Origin: Lentisphaeria bacterium
Lineage (GTDB): Bacteria; Verrucomicrobiota; Lentisphaeria; Victivallales; Victivallaceae
Assembly: GCA_022768375.1 (NCBI GenBank)
Contig: JALEMG010000031.1
Span: forward strand, 1 to 40,095
Reading direction: 5' to 3'
DNA length: 40,095 bases
Part shown: in pieces, positions 1 through 7,600 of the stretch
Position numbering within the stretch: the first letter of the stretch is position 1
Layout of the letters: every line of letters begins with the position of its first letter
The notes under the pieces: generated by a model
What the model was told of the DNA's origin: nothing
The model's input: the letters and a program-made list of their open reading frames with translations, nothing else
The model's database searches: none
Program-made: the position numbers and the translations under genes

Positions 1-160
1 TGTCGGCTTTTTCAGTCGAGGATCCTTGAAGAAGAGAAGTCAAAGCGTTAACGTAAAACACAGAAAAATCTCATTCGGAGATTTTCAAACAGAAACAATC
101 GGAATTTCTGTCAAAAAGATATTGATAGAGGTTCCCTTTACTTTGTGATATATTATTGGA

Positions 161-177
161 GTGCGGAACATCCGCAC
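161..177. terminator. Hairpin downstream of the methyltransferase gene
   Basis: A perfect 7-bp stem (GTGCGGA / TCCGCAC) with a 3-nt loop lies 23 bases past the stop codon of the minus-strand methyltransferase gene. On that strand it is followed by an AT-rich stretch but not by a clean run of T, so a terminator role is possible rather than clear. The rest of positions 1-199 contains no gene that I can support. Confidence 0.35.
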
Positions 178-199
178 CCCTCCATAACTTGGAAAGCCG

Positions 200-1459
200 T
201 CAGTCTTGATCGCCGTTCAACGGTTCTGCCGGATTTCCGGTTGTGTTATTATTTATTGCGATGGCAGGGGTCAAACTCTGCCAGTCGCACCCTTCGCCAT
301 ATTTGAATTCTGCCCACCGCCTGCGGATCACATCGGCGTATTTCGGGTCAAGTTCCATGGTGCGGCACACTCTGCCGGTCTGTTCACAGGCAATAAGTGT
401 ACTTCCGGAACCGCCAAAAGTATCTATAACAATATTTCCGCGTTCAGAAGAATTCTTCAGAAGGTAAATGAGCATCTCCACCGGCTTCATTGTGGGGTGA
501 ACATCGTTCCGCTTGGGTTTGTCGAACTCAATGACGGTCGTCTGACTGCGGTCAGTGTACCAGTTGTGGGCAGCACCATCTTTCCAACCGTACAAACAGG
601 GTTCGTGTATCCACTGATAATCCTGGCGTCCCAGCACCAGTGAGTTCTTTTTCCACACAAGGCACTGCCGAACTTTCAGCCCGATATCGTGGCAAGCCCC
701 ACGGAAGTTGTACCCCTCGGAATCGGCGTGGAAGATGTAAAAAGATGCTCCCGGCTTCATGTGTTCATGCACATTATCAAACGCCTGTCGCAGGAATTCC
801 CGGAAGTTACTGTCGGACATATTGTCATTTTCAATGGTGAGACCGTTGCTTCCCTCATACGCTACATTATATGGAGGATCTGAAAGCCAGAGGTCAGCTT
901 CCGTTTCTCCCATCAATGCAGCAACATCATCGGGATTTGTGGCGTCTCCACACATAAGGAGATGGTCGCCCAACTGGTAAATTTCACCGGCACGGCTTGA
1001 CGGAATTTCCGGAACTTCCGGGACGGCATCGGGTTCAGTCTCACCCTCGGTGATTTCCTCCGCTTCGCCGTTCAGGAGTTTATCCAGCTCGTCCGCATCG
1101 AAGCCAAGGAGTGATAAGTCAAAGTTGGCCTCCTGCAATTCCTGAAGTTCAAGGGGCAAGAGGGAATAGTCCCATTCGGCGATTTCCCCGGTCTTATTGT
1201 CTGCGATGCGGTAGGCTTGCACCTGTTCCGGAGTGAGATTGTCGGCGACATGGACCGGAACAACATCAAGACCGAGTTTCTTTGCAGCGAGCAACCGGGT
1301 GTGACCGCAGATGATGACCATCTCCTTGTCGACCACAATCGGCGCACGCCACCCGAACTCTTTGATACTGGCGGCAACAGCATCCACCGCCCCTTCATTG
1401 AGGCGTGGATTCTTTTCATACGGACGGATGTCCGATACTTTCATATTGGAAATATTCAT
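200..1459 (-). CDS. ParB-like nuclease domain fused to beta-class DNA methyltransferase
   Basis: A 419-residue protein. Residues about 5-100 resemble the ParB/Sulfiredoxin-type domain, including CGHTRLLAA near 51-59. Residues about 160-385 form an N4-cytosine/N6-adenine DNA methyltransferase. The catalytic DPPY motif is at 194-197 and the SAM-binding FGGSGST motif at 348-354, with HPTMKP at 321-326. The catalytic motif before the SAM motif is the beta-class order. The start is supported by AAAGGAAAT just upstream of the ATG. Proteins of this architecture are common in prophages and other mobile elements, usually as solitary methyltransferases; no restriction endonuclease is visible here. It is divergent from the AAA ATPase gene. 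Base composition is more AT-rich than in the right 34 kb. The methylated sequence cannot be predicted from what is seen. Confidence 0.9.
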   Translation of the reverse strand: MNISNMKVSDIRPYEKNPRLNEGAVDAVAASIKEFGWRAPIVVDKEMVIICGHTRLLAAKKLGLDVVPVHVADNLTPEQVQAYRIADNKTGEIAEWDYSLLPLELQELQEANFDLSLLGFDADELDKLLNGEAEEITEGETEPDAVPEVPEIPSSRAGEIYQLGDHLLMCGDATNPDDVAALMGETEADLWLSDPPYNVAYEGSNGLTIENDNMSDSNFREFLRQAFDNVHEHMKPGASFYIFHADSEGYNFRGACHDIGLKVRQCLVWKKNSLVLGRQDYQWIHEPCLYGWKDGAAHNWYTDRSQTTVIEFDKPKRNDVHPTMKPVEMLIYLLKNSSERGNIVIDTFGGSGSTLIACEQTGRVCRTMELDPKYADVIRRRWAEFKYGEGCDWQSLTPAIAINNNTTGNPAEPLNGDQD

Positions 1460-1543
1460 AGATTTCCTTTCGTTTGATTTTTACTATATTCCATAAAAAC
1501 TTAAGTTCTTTGCGGTTTTTACTCCTAAAATCCTTTGCTTTTC

Positions 1544-1571
1544 TTGAAAAACACAAAAAATGTGTTATATT
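1544..1571 (+). promoter_or_regulatory. Sigma70-type promoter for the AAA ATPase gene
   Basis: A TTGAAA hexamer (1544-1549) and a TATATT hexamer (1566-1571) are separated by 16 bases. The spacer contains ACACA-AAAAA-TGTGT, an inverted repeat that could be a regulator site. The SD-preceded ATG follows at 1621. Confidence 0.45.
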
Positions 1572-1620
1572 GTGGAGTGAGATTCAAGAAAACTTATATA
1601 AAAATGGAATAGGAGGCAAT

Positions 1621-2763
1621 ATGACTTATATTTCCCGATATTTAGAGCCGGACATCAAAAGCCGTATGTTTACCGGAAAAGCTATTATCGTTTATGGTCC
1701 GCGTCAGTGTGGCAAAACTACAATGATTCGTCATATTACAAATGAATGGACTAACGATGTCCTTTGGTTGAATGGAGACAGTCCGGATGTTCGGGCTGAA
1801 CTTGATCGCATTACCGTTGCACGTTGGAAATTGATTCTTGGCAAGAAAAAAATCCTTGTACTTGATGAGGCTCAGCGTGTCCCCAATGTCGGTCTTGCTT
1901 TAAAGCTCATAACCGATGAGATTCCTGACGTTCAAATTATTGCATCGGGATCTTCCTCCTTTGAATTGGCTGACAAAACATCCGAACCATTGACAGGGCG
2001 TAAATTCGAATATCGTCTTTTACCGTTATCATTTTCTGAAATGGTTGCTCAAAATGGTCTTTTGGCAGAAAAACAGTGTCTGGAGCAGCGACTTCTTTTT
2101 GGCGCATATCCGGATATTGTAACACATCCGGAAGACTCCGCACGACTTTTGAGTGAGTTAGTCGGAAGTTATCTTTTTAAAGACATCTATGCCCTTGATG
2201 GTCTCAAGAAAACAAAAATTCTTGATAACCTCGTGAAAGCTCTTGCCATGCAGGTCGGTTCTGAAGTAAGTTTGAATGAACTTGCTTCTTTAACCGGAGC
2301 AGACCGTAAAACCGTAGAAAACTATATTGATCTGTTGGAAAAGACCTATGTCGTATTTTCCCTGCCAGCATACAGTGGAAACTTGCGCAATGAGATCAAA
2401 AAAGGTAAAAAAATATATTTCTATGATTTAGGTATCCGCAATGCTGTTATGGGTAATTTTAGCCGCATAGAGTCCAGAACCGATAAAGGCGGATTATGGG
2501 AAAATTACCTTATTCTGGAACGCTTGAAAAATACGCTGAACCAACCATTTCCTCCACAACGATTCTTTTGGAGAACAACCGCTCCGCAAAGCAAAGAGAT
2601 TGATTATCTCGAAAAAACTGCAGAAACACTGTACGCTTGGGAAATGAAAGCGAATCCAGCATCCAAAGCCAAGATACCGTTAGCATTCCGCAATGCATAT
2701 CCAGACGCTCAAACAGAAATTTTGACACCGGAGAACTACGACACATTTTTATTGCCGGAATAA
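1621..2763 (+). CDS. AAA ATPase with DUF4143 C-terminal domain
   Basis: A 380-residue ATP-binding protein of the AAA_14/DUF4143 type. The Walker A motif GPRQCGKTT is near residues 26-34 and the Walker B region ILVLDEAQ near 78-85. A winged-helix-like middle part (LNELASLTGADRKTVENYIDLLEKT) follows. The C-terminal part ends in a PD-(D/E)xK-like strand pattern (EIDYLEK...YAWEMKA) usual for DUF4143. The start at 1621 is chosen because TAGGAGG stands immediately before it; an in-frame ATG at 1474 has no ribosome site and would add 49 untypical residues. The family is widespread, often multi-copy and frequently found near mobile genes; its biological role is not established. It is transcribed away from the methyltransferase. 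Confidence 0.9.
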   Translation: MTYISRYLEPDIKSRMFTGKAIIVYGPRQCGKTTMIRHITNEWTNDVLWLNGDSPDVRAELDRITVARWKLILGKKKILVLDEAQRVPNVGLALKLITDEIPDVQIIASGSSSFELADKTSEPLTGRKFEYRLLPLSFSEMVAQNGLLAEKQCLEQRLLFGAYPDIVTHPEDSARLLSELVGSYLFKDIYALDGLKKTKILDNLVKALAMQVGSEVSLNELASLTGADRKTVENYIDLLEKTYVVFSLPAYSGNLRNEIKKGKKIYFYDLGIRNAVMGNFSRIESRTDKGGLWENYLILERLKNTLNQPFPPQRFFWRTTAPQSKEIDYLEKTAETLYAWEMKANPASKAKIPLAFRNAYPDAQTEILTPENYDTFLLPE

Positions 2764-2851
2764 CCCAAAACAGCCCCGCTGGCGGCAGTTGCGAGCAATC
2801 TGTCAAGCGTTATGCCGCATTGGTATCATCCGCTGACAAGGGGGCAAAATT

Positions 2852-4042
2852 ATGTTGACTTTGGATAAAGTTTACCGGGCGCACCATCTGCTTAAAAGTG
2901 TGGCACGTTACACCGATATGATAGAAAGCAATGGCTTAACAGATGATTGCGACTTCCGTTTGAAAGCGGAAAATTTACAGCTGACCGGATCTTTCAAACT
3001 GCGCGGTGCTTTTTTCAAAATAGCCTCTTTACCGCAGGATGACCGGGAAATTATCGCCTGTTCAGCGGGGAACCACTCGCAGGGAGTCTCTCTTGCCGCT
3101 GGAAAACTCAACCGAAAAGCGGTCATCTTTATGCCCAGCATCGCCCCCATTTCCAAAGTGGAAGCAACCCGTAAACTCGGAGCAGAAGTTCATCTGGTTG
3201 ACGGTGTTTATGATGATGCTTACCTTGCAGCGGACGAGTATTGCAAAAAAACAGGTGGTATCTTCGTTCATCCTTTTGATGATGAAGATGTCATTGCCGG
3301 ACAGGGAACGATAGCACTTGAAATATTAGAACAGTTCCATGATGTGGATACCGTACTGGTTCCAGTCGGCGGAGGCGGTTTGTGTTCCGGTGTGGCATTT
3401 ACCCTGAAGCAACTGAAGCCGAATGTAAAAGTTTACGGCGTTCAGGCAGATGGTGCATCAGGAATGTGTAAGGCTTTCACTGAAAAGCAAAGCGTTACAC
3501 TGGATAAAGTTTCCACTTTTGCTGACGGCATCGCCGTGAAACGACCGGGGGATCTGACCCGCGAGTTGTGCTGTAAATATGTGGATGGTATGCTTACGGT
3601 AAGTGATGATGAAATAGCAAGTGCCATATTGACTTTGATGGAAAAGCAAAAACTGGTCGCCGAAGGAGCCGGTGCAGTCGGCGTGGCAGCAGTATTGGCA
3701 AAGAAACTTGAACTCTCTGGAAAAAAAGTCTGTGCAGTAGTTTCAGGGGGAAATATTGATGTCAATATCCTCTCCCGAGTCATCAACCGTGGATTGCTTT
3801 CAAGCGGAAGAGTGGCAGAATTGAAAATCGCCATGCTGGATAAGCCCGGTCAGTTGCGGGAAGTATCTGCAATCATTGCCGATTGCGGCGCAAATGTCAT
3901 CCAAGTCCGGCACGATCCGGGTGGTGAACATGCGGACATTATTGGTTGTTTCCTTCACATCAAAATGGAGACAAGGAACAGAGAACAGCTTATGCAGATT
4001 CGGCAGGCAATATCCAATGCCGGATATCAGATATTGAATTAG
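2852..4042 (+). CDS. ilvA: Threonine ammonia-lyase (PLP-dependent, with ACT domain)
   Basis: A 396-residue enzyme that deaminates threonine to 2-oxobutanoate, and serine to pyruvate. The PLP lysine is K49 in SFKLRG, SAGNHSQG follows at 71-78, and the phosphate-binding glycine loop GGGGL is at 173-177. The last ~75 residues (AELKIAMLDKPGQLREVSAII...) form one ACT-type regulatory domain. This short ACT form is often annotated as ilvA or tdcB, so the choice between a biosynthetic and a catabolic role is open. AGGGGGC precedes the ATG. The next gene begins 11 bases after the stop and encodes RidA, which removes the reactive enamine/imine intermediates this enzyme releases, so the two form a functional operon. 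Confidence 0.93.
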   Translation: MLTLDKVYRAHHLLKSVARYTDMIESNGLTDDCDFRLKAENLQLTGSFKLRGAFFKIASLPQDDREIIACSAGNHSQGVSLAAGKLNRKAVIFMPSIAPISKVEATRKLGAEVHLVDGVYDDAYLAADEYCKKTGGIFVHPFDDEDVIAGQGTIALEILEQFHDVDTVLVPVGGGGLCSGVAFTLKQLKPNVKVYGVQADGASGMCKAFTEKQSVTLDKVSTFADGIAVKRPGDLTRELCCKYVDGMLTVSDDEIASAILTLMEKQKLVAEGAGAVGVAAVLAKKLELSGKKVCAVVSGGNIDVNILSRVINRGLLSSGRVAELKIAMLDKPGQLREVSAIIADCGANVIQVRHDPGGEHADIIGCFLHIKMETRNREQLMQIRQAISNAGYQILN

Positions 4043-4053
4043 GAGAGATTTTT

Positions 4054-4428
4054 ATGAAAGAAATCATCACAACAAAAAATGCTCCGGCAGCAGTCGGAGC
4101 ATACTCGCAGGCAGTAAAATCAGGAAACTTGCTTTTTTGTTCCGGACAGATCGCACTTGATCCGGCAAGCGGAAACCTTGTCGGAAATGATATCAAAACG
4201 CAAACTGAACAAGTAATGCACAATATTTCAGCTGTGCTTTCTGCTTCAGGAGCAACTTTTGAAGATGTTGTAAAAACGACCTGTTTTCTTGCCGACATCA
4301 ATGACTTTACCGAGTTTAACACTGTATATGCAAAATACTTCACAGGCAAACCAGCCCGCAGTTGTGTTGCTGTATCTGCTTTGCCGAAAGGCGCATTGGT
4401 TGAAGTGGAGGTCCTTGCTGTTGTTTAA
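4054..4428 (+). CDS. ridA: RidA family enamine/imine deaminase
   Basis: A 124-residue protein, full length for the RidA/YjgF family, which hydrolyses 2-aminoacrylate and 2-iminobutanoate to ammonia and the keto acid. Family landmarks visible are AVGAYSQAV near residues 13-21, the LLFCSGQIALDP segment, and PARSCVAVSALPKGALVEVE, which contains the conserved substrate-binding arginine. The start at 4054 is fixed by AGGAGA beginning at the threonine ammonia-lyase stop codon; an upstream in-frame ATG at 3946 lies inside that gene and is rejected. It is co-transcribed with the deaminase and followed by a strong terminator. Confidence 0.95.
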   Translation: MKEIITTKNAPAAVGAYSQAVKSGNLLFCSGQIALDPASGNLVGNDIKTQTEQVMHNISAVLSASGATFEDVVKTTCFLADINDFTEFNTVYAKYFTGKPARSCVAVSALPKGALVEVEVLAVV

Positions 4429-4440
4429 AAATTCAGCATA

Positions 4441-4490
4441 CACAACTTTGCATGGATTTGTAATTTATATCCTGCAAAGTTGTGCTTTTT
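4441..4490 (+). terminator. Rho-independent terminator after ridA
   Basis: A perfect 12-bp inverted repeat (CACAACTTTGCA / TGCAAAGTTGTG, 4441-4452 and 4473-4484) with a 20-nt loop is followed by CTTTTTATGTTTT. It sits 12 bases after the ridA stop. Confidence 0.85.
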
Positions 4491-4625
4491 ATGTTTTGGT
4501 AAAACTGGAATATAAAGACAAGCGCAAAAAAACAACATAGCTTATTTTTTTTGATTGTATGTCAATGACAATTGCCATAGCGAATGATAAACACATAAAT
4601 AATGACAAAAAAAATCATTTTAGCA

Positions 4626-4659
4626 TTGAAAAATAGATTTGCATGTGATAGATTATAAT
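4626..4659 (+). promoter_or_regulatory. Likely promoter of the truncated symporter
   Basis: A consensus TATAAT lies at 4654-4659, in a very AT-rich stretch. A TTGAAA at 4626-4631 pairs at 17 bases with an overlapping TAGATT (4649-4654) rather than with TATAAT. The ATG with AAAGGAG follows at 4696. Confidence 0.35.
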
Positions 4660-7600
4660 GGGTTAGTGTATTTATTGCAACGAAAGGAGCCTATCATGTT
4701 TGCAATTACTATTATTTCATTTCTTTTCTTTACAGTCTTGGTCGCATTTGGAACTTGGCTCATTGTGCGAAAACGGGAAACTGCGTCGCAAGATGGTTTT
4801 TTCCTTGCTGGTAGAAGTTTGACATACCCGGTAATCGCCGGATCTTTGTTGTTAACAAATCTTTCAACTGAACAGATGGTTGGGTTGAATGGGTCTGCAT
4901 TTAAAGAAGGTATGACATCTGCATCAAAGCTTTTAAGCTGCTCAAGACCTTTGTGTGCCAACTGGATGGTCGGGTCGGGGGTAACATCGCTGAAAACGTG
5001 GGTGGCGATGCCCATATCGGTCAGTGTCTGCAGCATCGGGGCCAGCAAGCCGGTGGAATAGAGGAACTTATCAGTGACAATGAAGGCGCGTTTCTTTCCG
5101 GCGAGATCTTTGATCGCAGTGCAGAGACAGCCGTATTTGAAGTAGATTTTAGAAGGTATCTGGAACCAAAGCATATTTTCTCTCCGTTTCGCAATGGATT
5201 TGATGTTCAGAAGGTTCATGGGACCAACGTTTTCAGAAACATAGTTTCCGCCCCAGCTGCCACATCCGAGAGTAAGCGACGGATTCAAGGCAAAGTTGTA
5301 AAGGTCACCGATTGCACCATGAGATGCAGGAGAGTTGATAATGACTCGGCTTGCCAACATCATATGACCAAACTCACGAATGCGTTCTTCATTCTGGGTG
5401 TTAGTGTAAAGCACCGCAGTGTGACCAAGTCCGCCATATTCCAACAAAGCTTTTGCATTGTCAATGGCCTGTTCGTAGGTATCAACCTTATAGAGGGCCA
5501 GTGTGGGAGAAAGTTTTTCTCTGGAGAACGGGACATCAATACCGACACCGTTGACTTCTGCAATCAGAGCTTTTGTATTAGCCGGAACCTCACCACCGGC
5601 GATGACATCCCAATCGCCGTCCAGGTCGCCGTCCAGCACGAAATTTACGGCCATACCGGAAATGGTTTCGGCGAGAAACCTCGTCCGCACCGTCAGCAGA
5701 CTGCCCTCTTTGATATTGACCTCGTCAACATAGTCGAGATAATCCACCGTCAGGTCGGTTTCCAGATTGAGCACGGAAGTTCCCAGCATGCGGTCGCCGG
5801 AACCGTTGCCATTGCGCCCGGAAATGCGGATCATCTCCTTCATTTCGCCGGAAACGGTCAGCACCGCGTCGCCTTCGACCCAGCACTGACGGTTTTTGCC
5901 CGCGAGGAAAACGAAATCCGCACCGGCATCGCCGCCGACGCTGACGGCGACACCGCCGGTGATCCGGGTCGTACCGTTGGCGGAACTGCCGCCGCCGGCG
6001 TAGATGGACCCGACGCGGCCGCCGGAGATGTCGATAACGGCGTCGACGACAATGCTGACGGAGTCTTTCTCCGCCCAGCCGCCGCCGTAAATACTGCCGT
6101 ATTCCCCGGAGGTCACCGCGATCTCCGCAACGGACACGACGGCCGTCCCGTTCCGGCGGGTGTGGGCGCCGCCGTAGATGTCACCGCCGATGACGACATC
6201 GGACAGGAACAGACAGGACGACGCAACGCTCAGTTCCGGCGATGTGCCGCGATCACGGTCCTCCATCCCGTAGGCGTACCCCGCGGCGTAGAGTTTGTCC
6301 CCGAGGAAACTGCCGCCGGAAATCTCCAGCGTCACCTTTCCCATCGCCAGAGGCTGTTCGTTCTGGCGCACCAGACCGCCGCCGATGACCGGCTTCATGA
6401 ATGTGCCGCCGGTGATGACGGAGCGCACATCTCCGGTGTTGCGGGGACCCGTGCCGATGAAGCAGCCGCCGATCACGCCGCCGGTGACGAGATTGACGGT
6501 CCCGCCGGTGACGTAGTTGTCGGTGGCGTCGCCGACTTTGGACAGCGACTTGACCAGATACAACTCCCGGTCCAGCAGCATGAGCCCGTACTGTTCGGTC
6601 CCGCCGATGATGGTGAAATCACCCACGGCGGTGACGCCGGAAGCGATGACGACGGCGCCCGCCTGACAGATCGAACCGTCCACGGTCAGCGCGATGTCCG
6701 AGAGGTCCCGCGGGGTTTCAAACACCAATCCGGCCGCGGAGAGAATGACGAGACGATCCACCGTCCCGGCGTCGAAACCGCCGATCACCGAAGATCGTTC
6801 GTGCGCGGCGACGGTCACGGTCAGCGGGCCGGTGTTTCCGCCGATGCAACTCACGGTCGATCCGGCCAGTTCCAGCACCGCGTTCCCGACCGCCGCCGAC
6901 ACGGTGACGCCGCCGCCGATCACGGCGCTGTCCGCCAGACGGAGGAAAAAACCGCCGCCGATGTTCGTTGCGGATTCCGTTGCTCCGAAGTGCAGTCCGC
7001 CGCGGAAAACGGAATCCGCGACGGAGACGGCAACTTCCCCCGCGATCTCCGCGAGATCGGTTCCCGAGGCGGTCAACCTGACCGCGCCGCCGAAATCCGC
7101 GTTTCGGACCGCGAGGTCCAGATCGCCGTCGATACGGCAACTTCCCCCGCCCAGCAGCGCGATGCCGCTGCCGGTCGAACCGCCGGAGAGCGCCAGGCGG
7201 AGATCGCCGCCGATGACGCCGATGTCGGCCAGGATCCGTTCGTCGCCGGAAACAAAGTCTTCGTAAGTTATGCGGCAGTTTCCGGCCACCGACCGCCCGT
7301 GCACGGCGACCGGCGGAGTGCCGTACTGGAAACTCACGTCCACCGCGCGCAGATCGGTGAATTCCAGCCCGTCCGGGCAAATGGCGCATCCGGTCAGGAT
7401 GGTAACAATGTCGTCCAACTCGAATGCGGCGGAGGTCCGGCCCGCCACCACCAGCGTCCCCCCGGAGTTGAGCGCCGCTTTGCCGGAAGCGCAGTCGGAG
7501 AAAACGGGCTGCCCCGACAACGCCACGGTATTGCCGTCGACCACGACCGAAGCGGTCCCGTCCGGCGCCACAAAGACCATGTCGTACCCCGATGTGCGGG

